In this document: positions 8,501 to 16,933 of the stretch, one piece after another
Position numbering within the stretch: position 1 is the first letter of the stretch
Layout: the number at the start of each line of letters is the position of its first letter
NCBI GenBank assembly: GCA_963597395.1
Contig: CAVBPX010000038.1
Coordinates: 1-21,866 of the forward strand
Origin: Hallerella sp963597395
GTDB taxonomy: Bacteria > Fibrobacterota > Fibrobacteria > Fibrobacterales > Fibrobacteraceae
Reading direction: 5' to 3'
DNA length: 21,866 nucleotides
Position numbers and translations under genes: made by a program
The notes under the pieces: model-generated
Told to the model about the DNA's origin: nothing
Databases searched by the model: none
Seen by the model: only the letters and a program-made list of their open reading frames with translations

Positions 8501-11500
8501 AACGATACCGAACAGCGGCCCCCTTATTTTTCGGCTTCCATGAAATAGCAACGCCTTCTTTATTTCCGGCCAAGACATATTGCAAATTTCGATCCGTCGA
8601 AGACCGCAGAATCGGTTTGTCTTCAAAAATTAAAGACTCCAGGACATCCGAACCCGAAGCGGGATCGCTGCATTTCGCATTGCCATACTCCGCTTTACTG
8701 AAAAGTCGTAGATTTCCGGAGGCATCCTCCCCATAGGTCCTTTCCGTTTTCCCGTTTTCATCCAATGCAATGTGTTGGCCAACTCCGCGATCATCGACTT
8801 CAACAACAGGGGCTCCAAAATGGGCGTCGTAATATCTGACAGAAGCCGAAGCTTCTGCAGGAATCATTCGAATATCCTGGACTCGCGTATTTCCGGTACT
8901 GGACAAGGAAACATTCAACGGTCCGGCCTCAACATTTCCTTCCCACTCGGCATAATGCCATTTACCGGCCGCATTCCCATCCAAAGTCCAATTTCGCATT
9001 TGTATTCCATTGACCGTTAAAGAAACCGACGCCGAGGCATTTTCCGCATTTTGAACCCATGCGGAAAAACGATATCTGCCCTGTTTTGCCCGTTTGACGA
9101 CTCCCGAAAAACCATATCTCAAGTCCGTCACGACTTTTGAAAAGCGGCCATTGGTCGAAGCTTCGCCATCGGTCGCCCTTCCCTGTAAAGACAACAGGTG
9201 ACAACCACCGGTTACCTCCATTCCGGTTTCGTTACAACGATCGCCGGGAACAACTAGAATTTCATCAAATCCGGCATTTTGAACCACGGCACGTTCAAAA
9301 GCAATGGAGTCATCGTCAACAACCCTCGCGGTCTTGTTTCCGAGCGCATCGGTTCTTTCTACGGCAAAACCGTTCAAAAATTTTGATACGGCCGAATTCC
9401 TTTTCCATATACCACCCGGGTTCTCGTCAAGCGCCCAAGGAATTCCTCGGAAAGAATTGCCGTTTACAAGGCCGTCGGGATTATAAATCCATTCCTCAAC
9501 AAGGTGGGGAGTTCCCACGGAATCATTGGCCGCCGCGTAACGGGCGGCAGTCGATTCAACCACCTTGCCCGTAGAACAATTCGGTTTACACGAATATGAC
9601 ATCAATGGATTGCGCAAGTGATTCTCACTTCGTTCAAAAGCATATTCTTCCGCGGAATATCTGAGAACCTGCTCGCTGGAGGCCTCATCCGAACCGTTTT
9701 CAAAGAACAACTTTCTTGAGGGCTGTCCATTGAGCGCAATATTATACTCTATCGAATCCTTACTTCTGACGCCCCTGACGTAAATTTCCACAGAACTGAC
9801 CGCATCGACATGCAACAAATTCGGCCAACTTGGATTACGGTAACGAGAATACCTGGAAATTGAGCTTTTTTCAACAACTTCCCCCGCATAGGTTCTTTCG
9901 GCGCAAATTTTTCCCTGTCCAAGCCCAACATCACCGTAGTCAATCGGACACAACTCTTTTTCTATCATCCCCGAATTATCGGGCAATTCAACGCGAACCG
10001 TCGTTATTAAAGGCGTATTGTTCACATAATCGAACGCGATATCCGGAGCCTTGTCAAAATTATAGACATACCTATAAGAATACTCTTTGTCAACTATTGG
10101 GTCCCGAACGGTCTTCTTTTCCACAAGCAACACTCCCTTATTTTTCACAAAGGAATCATTTTTCTTGTAATAAACCGTCGTCGTTCCTTCTTCCGGCTGT
10201 CCGTCCGCCCCCTCGACAACAAAAAAATCACCTATCGTATACGACTCGTCAAAGACCTCGGCCATTGTCGGCCCTTGTCCACTCGGACTATGAATGTCTT
10301 TAAAATGGCTCCAATTTATGTTCAATTCTTCCTCGTTCCATTTTACGCCGTCCCACAGGTAAGCCTTATTGGAACGCTTTTCTATATACCAATTCGAGCC
10401 GACAACCAAATGCTTTTCGCTTTTGGAGCCGTCGGTATTTGTTTCGCCGCGCCTTATCCACCCGCCATCATTTTGCCGCCCGAACAATTCAATATTCGCC
10501 CCGGGGTGCGTTTCACTCCACGCTCTCACATATTTACACTTCCATTTTATTCCCCAACGCTTAAATTTCGGCCAACAGAAGCAAGGTATTTCAATAATGT
10601 TGTCCACTTTGGGCCGTCTCGCCACAAAGAAATTGCCGCTTCCAACAGCATCCCATTCCGCTTCCTCCAAAAGGTCAAAATCATCATGGTGAACCATATT
10701 CTTGTTTTCAAAAGGAATCTGCCAGGATTCACCATCCCAATCAAACAACGTCAAGTCATCGTTGTCATTGTGCCGCATGGCGACATAATTATAGCCTACG
10801 GCCTGCGCCCTCGGAACCCCCTGTACCCCATGGACATCATAGTTAAGCAATTTCGTCCAACCGCCACCGTTCCAATGATACGCTTCCGCTCGTTGCCCCC
10901 AAAGGCCCGCGGACTCCACGGTACCGAACAAGAACCCGTTCCCCCAATAGTAACGATTGTCGTCGTCCAAATCATCGTTGTCATAGGTTTTCCGAACGGA
11001 AATTCCGGAAGCATCGTACTTAAAAGAAAAAACTCTTACCCGGTAGTTGTTTCCCCAATCCGTACCTACGTAAGAAACGGCAATGTGATTTTCCGACGGA
11101 TAAATCTGAAGGAACCGATTATCCACGCCCCCTTCATCAGCCGATAAAGTATCTATCACAAAGGAACCGCCCCATAGAGTCCAAGGAACCGTGAGCGCCA
11201 GGGTCGATCTAGTCGAAGACAGGCTGCCCTTTACTATATAATTAGGACCAGCAAGCACCAATTCCTTGTCGCCATCATCATGGACACAAGGTTTCACTTG
11301 CCACGAAGCACCATCCCATACGACAGGATACATATCGTATTTATCGCCATCACCTGTTACATAGGCAAACCAGTTATTTTTCGCCGTAATAAAATATCCG
11401 TCCTCATGATACGGCAGCGAACCCAATTCCTTTCGAATGTTCCAGGCGCCATTTTGCCAATAATACACAACAACCTTTTTCTCGTTTTTATCAATACCGA

Positions 11501-12836
11501 GCAAATAAGGAGTTCCATCTTCCAGATAGCCAAGCGACACGCCGACAACCGGCAGTTTCTCCGAATGAATAGTCAACGGTTGTTTATTTACGGCCTGATA
11601 GACATAATCAAATGACACTTTCCCGCAATTCGCCCCCTGAATTTCCTTCATCATGCCTAACGCATAAGAATCATTCAAATATGCCTTATACACATTGTCA
11701 TAGTATTCGTACGATTCTCGTTTCGTTTCCTTTCCTGAGCCATTCGCCCACACGATTCGTGTCAACAAACGCTTGACGTATTTTTTATTTTCGTCGGCAT
11801 CTAGGCTTGGAGAAACTTTCAAAGCTTTATAACAGAAACCGACCGTCTGCAAAATTTCTCCATCCATTCCATAGAGCTCAACCTTGGACAAAAATTTTCG
11901 TTCCAAAGGATCCACGAATGCATCAATTTCATCATCAACGGAAAGTTCCTCTTTTCCGACGGCATCAACCACTTCCCCTTCAAAATCGCCTTCATTTTTA
12001 TCCGAAAGAACAAATTTTACGGAAGACCCCATCGAGGAACGAACTTCTTTCAAGTAAGTTTCTCTTGTATATCCGTTTTGAGATGTCCATGAACCATGCC
12101 TTATTTTTTCTTGAAACTGGTAATAGGAATAGGTTAAAGTATTGTTTTTCCAGTCATAAATCTTGGCCAGGCTCCATGAAACAGGATAAGGAACATCGCT
12201 TCCGTTGATAGACTCGCCCGTGTGTCCAAACGCAGGGAAACCCAGCTCATACGCAGTCGCGCCTTGCGCGCTGCAGGCCGTATCCAAAGCATTGGTCAGG
12301 CAATAGGACGCGTCCCCATATTGATACTTATTGCCCGAATCATCCGTCAAGACCCATCCAACGACAATTTCAAAGGTTCCGCCATTCAGATTCTTCTTTT
12401 CCACACGCCTTTCAACCAACCAATACGGCAAACCTTCAATCCACCATCGATTTCCTTCATAAATCAATTTGTAGCGTTCCCCTTCTGCGGTAATCAAGTA
12501 ATAAAAATCATCCAAAAGACTCATCGAATGGTTGTTTTCGCTAACGATTTTAGCAAAACCCATAGACCAGCCCAGGCCAACCCAGCCTGTCGAGCTTATA
12601 TCGTTGCGATTTTTGACGCTCTGGGAAACATTGCCCGAATAATTCAAGGCAAACAAGGTGGACACATTCCCGGCCGACAGCGTTGCAAGAGGGACGCTAA
12701 AGCTAACCGTTCCCGATAAAGGGTTGATTCCTCCATCAGGGGACATGTATTTATTGAACGCATTGCCCGTTTCCACAGATTGCGAAAACACGATTGAGCA
12801 AAGAGCAAACAAAATCTGTAGGATTTTTGAAAGCAT
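5535..12836 (-). CDS. Giant secreted SpvB/TcB-like Rhs-companion protein
   Basis: A 2433-aa protein, first gene of the exported operon. Residues 1-18 are a signal peptide. Visible regions: an SpvB/Rhs-type start (MSPDGGINPLSGTVSFSVPL) at about 30-230; a propeller-like region at about 430-900 with recurring W-G-W units (WQNGAW, WDGASW, WDGESW, WNGGGW, WDGVKW); a jelly-roll-like module at about 1244-1325; another propeller-like stretch at about 1500-1945; a cadherin-like beta-sandwich at about 1968-2080 (EPGENHIEINVIG); an Asp/Glu-rich linker at about 2166-2200; and a beta-rich end at about 2205-2433 resembling DUF7305. It has no Rhs DPxG terminus and no toxin tip, so it is probably a structural partner of the Rhs protein, as TcB is for TcC; that is inference. 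Domain calls are by eye. No convincing Shine-Dalgarno precedes the ATG, and no in-frame alternative start lies between it and the upstream stop. Confidence 0.85.
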   Translation of the reverse strand: MLSKILQILFALCSIVFSQSVETGNAFNKYMSPDGGINPLSGTVSFSVPLATLSAGNVSTLFALNYSGNVSQSVKNRNDISSTGWVGLGWSMGFAKIVSENNHSMSLLDDFYYLITAEGERYKLIYEGNRWWIEGLPYWLVERRVEKKNLNGGTFEIVVGWVLTDDSGNKYQYGDASYCLTNALDTACSAQGATAYELGFPAFGHTGESINGSDVPYPVSWSLAKIYDWKNNTLTYSYYQFQEKIRHGSWTSQNGYTRETYLKEVRSSMGSSVKFVLSDKNEGDFEGEVVDAVGKEELSVDDEIDAFVDPLERKFLSKVELYGMDGEILQTVGFCYKALKVSPSLDADENKKYVKRLLTRIVWANGSGKETKRESYEYYDNVYKAYLNDSYALGMMKEIQGANCGKVSFDYVYQAVNKQPLTIHSEKLPVVGVSLGYLEDGTPYLLGIDKNEKKVVVYYWQNGAWNIRKELGSLPYHEDGYFITAKNNWFAYVTGDGDKYDMYPVVWDGASWQVKPCVHDDGDKELVLAGPNYIVKGSLSSTRSTLALTVPWTLWGGSFVIDTLSADEGGVDNRFLQIYPSENHIAVSYVGTDWGNNYRVRVFSFKYDASGISVRKTYDNDDLDDDNRYYWGNGFLFGTVESAGLWGQRAEAYHWNGGGWTKLLNYDVHGVQGVPRAQAVGYNYVAMRHNDNDDLTLFDWDGESWQIPFENKNMVHHDDFDLLEEAEWDAVGSGNFFVARRPKVDNIIEIPCFCWPKFKRWGIKWKCKYVRAWSETHPGANIELFGRQNDGGWIRRGETNTDGSKSEKHLVVGSNWYIEKRSNKAYLWDGVKWNEEELNINWSHFKDIHSPSGQGPTMAEVFDESYTIGDFFVVEGADGQPEEGTTTVYYKKNDSFVKNKGVLLVEKKTVRDPIVDKEYSYRYVYNFDKAPDIAFDYVNNTPLITTVRVELPDNSGMIEKELCPIDYGDVGLGQGKICAERTYAGEVVEKSSISRYSRYRNPSWPNLLHVDAVSSVEIYVRGVRSKDSIEYNIALNGQPSRKLFFENGSDEASSEQVLRYSAEEYAFERSENHLRNPLMSYSCKPNCSTGKVVESTAARYAAANDSVGTPHLVEEWIYNPDGLVNGNSFRGIPWALDENPGGIWKRNSAVSKFLNGFAVERTDALGNKTARVVDDDSIAFERAVVQNAGFDEILVVPGDRCNETGMEVTGGCHLLSLQGRATDGEASTNGRFSKVVTDLRYGFSGVVKRAKQGRYRFSAWVQNAENASASVSLTVNGIQMRNWTLDGNAAGKWHYAEWEGNVEAGPLNVSLSSTGNTRVQDIRMIPAEASASVRYYDAHFGAPVVEVDDRGVGQHIALDENGKTERTYGEDASGNLRLFSKAEYGNAKCSDPASGSDVLESLIFEDKPILRSSTDRNLQYVLAGNKEGVAISWKPKNKGAAVRYRLYADGEGSSAGWHYDCCSADDDLYVALEGDASYTLEIDVGADDGNIYTVHLQKASTGWGRYGNVLRKAEMPLFIDKGDSSKIAYSASDGVYTADFSGNTWVENLVTLQRSKALSGTMSGGNSYLLSMPRILMVDSTSNENAELFSGNSGTWADNGYIFDDSVYGLDFAVSTSSAGNVCAAYVKTAAHDSATTPVLASGCFVNNAWMPVGGNAVFGQDFDVPPSVVPGIIENGDVYGVDMTTGPGGKLYAAYVARNPYFELYKDDVIAEHGNGVSSPKFLIIKRLFDSSESGISGSGSIWAGPTLAKDSASDDMIPNYLGDLVFVDDSIPLAMVKRFKIAGDADYIYLAVAYNVSVDNTDKTAVTVLRGEYIDTEDEDGTPEHRLKFTPYEDASIVNSAGLPVEQERRIIAYLENDAPFDFAVRNGIPYVLFANGQNEDGLTLVGYRDSRWLSVGIPAFIKAEKTAKAANLAFGSNGTPVVVVQASEKEAKSRKKHIVPMKYVATDDVDLTLSDIRVAGAMTTIPAEFRQYILNYAAKVLSDDSIIEITPALMEPLDVASVQVLHNGTQVSCEGVNFFGALISWVGSVFSSGYNFQDLTSEIHLEPGENHIEINVIGTNGVSLTYSIDLFREYPTTESANTTLRYDVSTNSNLIPVGMALDTALYVSRGDGAYRKFCIRFPFGVHLRFKGATYFRSACIDLDFTKAPMDTLLLEDENGNKHVIFVEDDNTAEIKNDDEDDAGGKDDEENENIPQPYRTLLGHKVYATGNVSLYDRASISADEVVGGTVEVCAGASVRAQMTVEGDVLLRSNSNVEDVSMGGNLYVQDGALYGKIEHRNIHVADIPVNYFATGITDFVVGANDAATISFGAYRDFHAYANSEIHFESGEYYFDSFVVEPDVKVYFDGPVRLWVQDAISIADRAKLHNSPGGAKNVFLYTNAPGLMYFGVSSDFASILVAPFATVSLAPQSRWEGLIWSNNIYVQADAVIE

Positions 12837-12994
12837 ACTGTAAATATAACCATAACAGGCGGCAGAGATTGCAAATTTAATTCAATGTGCATCCATATAA
12901 AAACGATTAAAACATATGGCATTCATTAATTAAGCGCGAAATAATTTTCTTGACCAGAGCAATTTTTAAAGGTTCCCTTGACTGGCAATCGACA
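12837..12994 (-). promoter_or_regulatory. AT-rich leader expected to hold the rhs-operon promoter
   Basis: This is the only sizeable non-coding gap before the exported operon, and the upstream operon ends in a strong terminator, so the promoter of the three-gene unit should lie here. Reading toward the gene, a TTGCAA followed 19-20 bases later by TTATAT/TATATT is the best hexamer pair, but its spacing is long and it would leave almost no leader. I therefore do not assign a -35/-10 pair. No Shine-Dalgarno is visible before the start codon. Confidence 0.4.
12877..12933. repeat. Imperfect inverted repeat in the rhs-operon leader
   Basis: The arms at 12877-12898 and 12914-12933 flank a 15-base AT-rich spacer. 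The outer six bases (TTAATT/AATTAA), an inner AATG/CATT block and the innermost CCATAT/ATATGG all pair, separated by a bulge and an interior loop; about 16 base pairs form in total. It could be an operator dyad or an mRNA stem-loop, or a chance product of AT-rich sequence. No U-tract makes it look like a terminator. Confidence 0.35.
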
Positions 12995-13026
12995 AAAAAG
13001 CCCCGAACTTTCGTCCGGGGCTTTTT
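12995..13026 (-). terminator. Intrinsic terminator of the gltX-cysS operon
   Basis: An 11-bp perfect stem (AAAAAGCCCCG paired with CGGGGCTTTTT) encloses a 10-base loop, 19 bases beyond the cysS stop. On the minus strand it is followed by a run of T, the classical Rho-independent arrangement. The A-run on the other side makes it potentially bidirectional. It isolates the exported Rhs operon from read-through. Confidence 0.9.
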
Positions 13027-13045
13027 AAAACTTGAAGAACGAAAA

Positions 13046-14461
13046 CTATTTGCGACTCCAGGTCGTTCCCTGCGGGCCGTCCTTGATTTCGACGCCCTTT
13101 TCCTTGAGCAGGTCGCGAATGCGGTCGCTTTCCGCCCAGTTTTTCGCTTGGCGGGCTTCGGAACGCTTGGCAACAAGAGCCTCGATTTCCGCCGTGTCGT
13201 CCGCGGCGTTCGGGTCCTGCTTTTTGGCAAATTCCGCGCGGGGTTCGTCGAGCTTTAGGCCCAAAACGCGGTCAAAGTCAAGCACGAGAGCCGCCTTTTC
13301 GCCTTCGGAAAGGTCCGTTTTGAGAACGCTGTTCAGAATGCCGAGCGCGCGAGGCATGTTGAGATCGTCGCCTATCGCGTCGCGGAATTCCGACTGCCAC
13401 TTTTTGGCGGTTTCCGATTCGATTTTTGTCGCCTTTCCCATCAGCGGGTCCGTTTTTTTGTGAAGGCTCTTGAGAGCCTCCCGTGCGCTGTCGAGGGATT
13501 CGAAGCTAAAGTTGAGATAGTTCCGGTAGTGGCTCGTAAGAGCGAACAGGCGGTAGTCCAGCGGATTGTAGCCTTTGTCCTTCAGCACATCGACCGTCAA
13601 AAATTCGCCGGAGCTCTTGCTCATCTTGGCGCCGTCCAGGCGCAAAAATTCGCCGTGCATCCAGAACCTGCTAAAAGGCTTCCCCGTAGCGCATTCGCTC
13701 TGGGCGATTTCGTTTGTGTGATGGACGCGTATGTGGTCCGTTCCGCCGCAATGGATGTCGAGCGTCGGACCGTTATACTTCATCGCCATCGCCGAGCATT
13801 CGATGTGCCAACCCGGGAACCCAACTCCCCACGGGCTGTCCCATTCCATTAGACGGTGCTTGTCCTTGGGGCTAAACTTCCAGAGCGCAAAATCCGTCGG
13901 AGCGCGCTTTTCACCCATATCGATGCGGGATCCCTGTCTTAAGTTTTCGACGTCAAGGCGCGCAAAGTCCGCATAGCGCGGAAATTTGAGACTGTCGAAA
14001 TAGATGCCGTCCGACGTCCGGTAGGTAAATCCCTTTTCTTCGAGAACCTTCACTAGGTCGATCTGTTCCTGGATGTGGTCCGTGGCGCGGACCCACTTTG
14101 TGGGTTCCTGGATGTTGAGCGCATGCCAATCCCGAAAAAAAGCGTCCATGTAGAATTTCGCAATGTCCCACACGGATTTTCCTTCGCGGAGAGCGCCTTT
14201 TTCCATTTTGTCGTCACCGGTATCGCCGTCGCTTGTAAGGTGCCCGACGTCGGTGATGTTTACGATGTGATTCAGTTTGTAGCCGTAATATTCGAGCGTG
14301 CGGCAGAGCGTGTCCTCGAAAATATACGTGCGCAAGTTTCCGATGTGCGCGTAGTGATAAACGGTCGGTCCGCAGCAATACATCTTGACCGTGTCGTTTC
14401 CGGGGAGAAGATCAAACGGTTCCTTTTTGCGGGAAGCCGTGTTGTAGAATGTAAGAGCCAT
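13046..14461 (-). CDS. cysS: Cysteinyl-tRNA synthetase
   Basis: A cytoplasmic class I aminoacyl-tRNA synthetase that charges tRNA-Cys with cysteine using ATP. At 471 aa it is close to the usual bacterial length (about 460). The N-terminal MYCCGPTVY contains the zinc-binding cysteine (Cys30), followed by the HIGH-type signature HIGN at 39-42. HIECSAMA and GGTDHIRVHH carry further zinc-site and active-site residues of this family, and the KMSKS loop is exact at 279-283. The C-terminal DALR/anticodon-binding part ends in a lysine-rich tail. A GGAAGG lies 4 bases before the ATG. It is the last gene of the operon, 20 bp after the GH57 gene and just before the terminator. Confidence 0.97.
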   Translation of the reverse strand: MALTFYNTASRKKEPFDLLPGNDTVKMYCCGPTVYHYAHIGNLRTYIFEDTLCRTLEYYGYKLNHIVNITDVGHLTSDGDTGDDKMEKGALREGKSVWDIAKFYMDAFFRDWHALNIQEPTKWVRATDHIQEQIDLVKVLEEKGFTYRTSDGIYFDSLKFPRYADFARLDVENLRQGSRIDMGEKRAPTDFALWKFSPKDKHRLMEWDSPWGVGFPGWHIECSAMAMKYNGPTLDIHCGGTDHIRVHHTNEIAQSECATGKPFSRFWMHGEFLRLDGAKMSKSSGEFLTVDVLKDKGYNPLDYRLFALTSHYRNYLNFSFESLDSAREALKSLHKKTDPLMGKATKIESETAKKWQSEFRDAIGDDLNMPRALGILNSVLKTDLSEGEKAALVLDFDRVLGLKLDEPRAEFAKKQDPNAADDTAEIEALVAKRSEARQAKNWAESDRIRDLLKEKGVEIKDGPQGTTWSRK

Positions 14462-14481
14462 ATTTCCTTCCGGTTAAAAAG

Positions 14482-16914
14482 TTAGCGATTTTTGGTGCGG
14501 CGTTCGAAGTTCAGCCAGTCGAACATGGGAAGGAGCGCCCGATTATCGGGAGCGTCCGGGTCCGCGGTGTACTTTTTATAGGCGGCAAAGGCCTGATTTT
14601 CGAGCGACGTCTTGTCGATATTGAGTCCGAGCCATCCCGCCATCGAAATGAGTCCCGTGATGTGAGAAATCACGTTCTCGTCGTATTCGACCGAAGCCTT
14701 TGCGATGAGTTCCGAAAGCTTGCGGTAGAACATGCGCCCGGTGCCGCCAAACGAGAAGTTCGTTTGCAGTTCCCGAGCCTCATCGACGAGCCTCCGCGTA
14801 TCTTCCAAAAGTTTCGGGTCGTGAGCCTTCAAATACTCGAGCGCCATTTCGTGAATCTTCGCATTGATTTCCATGCTCAGAGCCTTGCGCATCGTATCGG
14901 TCAGCGTATGGTCCGAATCCGCGAGAGAATCGATGGTGAGGCCGTGCGCCGAAGCGAATCCGTCAAAGGCGTGCGTGACTTCCTCGAGCCGGAGACTTGT
15001 CATCAGCTGGTTGATGTGGCGAAGCGAATCGCTCATCAGATGGCGAAGGCGAATCACGTAGGACGTCGGAAACTGTTCCTTGAGAGCCTCGAACGAGATG
15101 TTCGGATCGCTCACCAGCGGAATGTTCCTTTCGTCAAAGCCGCTGGAAACGACCAGAGTCACGCGGCCCATGCCGTCCGAAAGCGCAAGAATTGTTGCGT
15201 CGAGCCGTTCTCCGATGCCCGTATCGTCAAACACCGCATGCACGACCGTTTCCCGTTTGCGCGTTCCGACGACCGTCGCCGAAATTCTCGGGTCAATCGT
15301 CGCCGGATTTTCCTTTGCGGAAAGTCCCAGGTGAAGGACCGCGGCCCGTTCCGCAAGAAGCTTGAGAACGATAGGCATATCGGGGACCGCATAGCGGGCA
15401 AAGACCTCGGCGCCGTTCCAGTGATGTTCATTGGAAGTCGCCCGTCCGAGGATTCCCACGAACTGGTCGCGCAGCGGATGATAGTCGGGCAAGAACGGCT
15501 TGAAAAGTTCCATGGCGCGTTCCGCATAGCGCATGTTCTGGACGGGCTCAAGGCCCTCGATATCGTTAAAGAACCAGCCGCAGCTCGTAAACGAGAACAG
15601 GCAGAACTTTTGAATTTCCAACAGCCGGATGGCATTTGAGCGGTGCTTTTCGTCCTGCGGATTTTTGAGAATTTCGGAGAGGAACTTTTCCTTTCGGTCG
15701 TGTTCCTCGGGCTTGACCAAGACGTCAATGTAGCGGTTGCGGGCTTCCCACGGGTCAACTTTCGAAATCTTTTCGAACTCGCGGAGAAAGACCTCGTCCG
15801 CAAATTTTTTGAGATAGTTCATTGCGTCGCGAAGCGGCGTGCGCCACTTTTGGTTCCAGCCTTCACCGCCGCCCGTCGAGCATCCGCAGTCGCGATACCA
15901 GCGGCCGACACCGTGTGCACAGCTCCAGGCGCACCCTTCGGAATAGACGTTCTTGAGGCGCACCTCGTAACGCGGCGGAAAATGTTCGAGGAACCATCCG
16001 AAGTTCACAGGAACCATTCCGTTTTCCGGAGCGTATCGGTTAAAAAGCCAGGCCGCACACATGTCGCCAAAAGGCTCGTGGTGACCGTAGGACTCGCCGT
16101 CCGTTCCGATGCTCACCAGCTGGGCGTCCTTGCGGTTCGGGTCGAAAGCGTCCCGGATGCGCTTTCCGAAAACGTTCGCGTCGCGCAAAAGATGTTCGAA
16201 TCCGACGGCGCTCGAAAGCCACGGGTTGTAAAAGAAAACGTCCAGATAGCCGTCACAAAGCTTTTTTCCTTCGGCATCGACGGGGTAAATGCGGTAGGGA
16301 CGCGTCGTATCGATATCCGTATTTTCGCACGGTTTCCAGTCGCCGCCGTCAAGTGGGCGAAAGCATTCCGCCTGCGTCGGGGAAAGAATCGTAAAGCGAA
16401 TGCCCTCGCGAATCAGATCGGCAATGACGTCCATATTGATGGCCGTTTCCGCAAGCCACATCGCCTCCGGCTTTCGGCCAAAATGCGTTTCGAAGTCGCG
16501 GACGCCCCAGCGGATTTGTGTAATGCGGTCTTCCTTCGAAGCGAGCGGCATGATGATGTGATTATACACCTGCGCAATGGCGTTTCCGTGTCCGAGGCGT
16601 TTCACGCTGTTCGCGTCGGCCTCCTGGATGCGGCGATACGTTTCGGGCAAATGCGTCCGGATCCAGCCGATAAGGGTCGGTCCGAAATTGAAGCTCATGT
16701 ATTCGTAGTTGTTGACGATGTCCTGAATCCGTCCGGAACCCGAGAGAATGCGGCTTGCCGCGTTCGGGCTGTAACACTGGGCGGCAATTCGGTCGTTCCA
16801 GTCGTGAAACGGAGCCGCACTCGGCTGATTTTCAATTTCGCCCGTCCAGGGATTTTCGCGCGGAGGCTGATAAAAGTGTCCGTGGATGGTAAAGTAAATC
16901 GGTTGTTTTTCCAT
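14482..16914 (-). CDS. GH57-family glycoside hydrolase with DUF3536 domain
   Basis: An 810-aa protein without a signal peptide, so cytoplasmic. The N-terminal part is a glycoside hydrolase family 57 barrel: a HGHFYQPP motif at residues 11-18, MWLAE with the presumed nucleophile Glu156, and GTDGESYGHH with the presumed acid/base Asp272. The C-terminal half matches the DUF3536 type of GH57 proteins. GH57 enzymes act on alpha-glucans (amylases, branching and transferase enzymes); the exact substrate of the DUF3536 subgroup is not known to me, and a role in glycogen metabolism is only a suggestion. Both catalytic residues appear intact. It sits 19 bp after queA and 20 bp before cysS, with no obvious functional link to these tRNA genes. 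Only a weak AAGGA lies upstream of the ATG. Confidence 0.9.
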   Translation of the reverse strand: MEKQPIYFTIHGHFYQPPRENPWTGEIENQPSAAPFHDWNDRIAAQCYSPNAASRILSGSGRIQDIVNNYEYMSFNFGPTLIGWIRTHLPETYRRIQEADANSVKRLGHGNAIAQVYNHIIMPLASKEDRITQIRWGVRDFETHFGRKPEAMWLAETAINMDVIADLIREGIRFTILSPTQAECFRPLDGGDWKPCENTDIDTTRPYRIYPVDAEGKKLCDGYLDVFFYNPWLSSAVGFEHLLRDANVFGKRIRDAFDPNRKDAQLVSIGTDGESYGHHEPFGDMCAAWLFNRYAPENGMVPVNFGWFLEHFPPRYEVRLKNVYSEGCAWSCAHGVGRWYRDCGCSTGGGEGWNQKWRTPLRDAMNYLKKFADEVFLREFEKISKVDPWEARNRYIDVLVKPEEHDRKEKFLSEILKNPQDEKHRSNAIRLLEIQKFCLFSFTSCGWFFNDIEGLEPVQNMRYAERAMELFKPFLPDYHPLRDQFVGILGRATSNEHHWNGAEVFARYAVPDMPIVLKLLAERAAVLHLGLSAKENPATIDPRISATVVGTRKRETVVHAVFDDTGIGERLDATILALSDGMGRVTLVVSSGFDERNIPLVSDPNISFEALKEQFPTSYVIRLRHLMSDSLRHINQLMTSLRLEEVTHAFDGFASAHGLTIDSLADSDHTLTDTMRKALSMEINAKIHEMALEYLKAHDPKLLEDTRRLVDEARELQTNFSFGGTGRMFYRKLSELIAKASVEYDENVISHITGLISMAGWLGLNIDKTSLENQAFAAYKKYTADPDAPDNRALLPMFDWLNFERRTKNR

Positions 16915-16933
16915 TGTAAAAAATTTTCCTTGA

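Noticed and set aside
10275..11147. Long plus-strand open frame (290 codons) opposite the giant exported gene
   Set aside because: It is antisense to a clearly coding, low-stop region, and its translation shows no domain or signal. Similar long antisense frames occur opposite the GH57, queA and gltX genes.
663..12836. CRISPR or tandem DNA repeats within the two giant genes
   Set aside because: The recurring W-G-W and YD motifs are protein-level repeats with divergent codons; no regularly spaced identical DNA repeats were seen.
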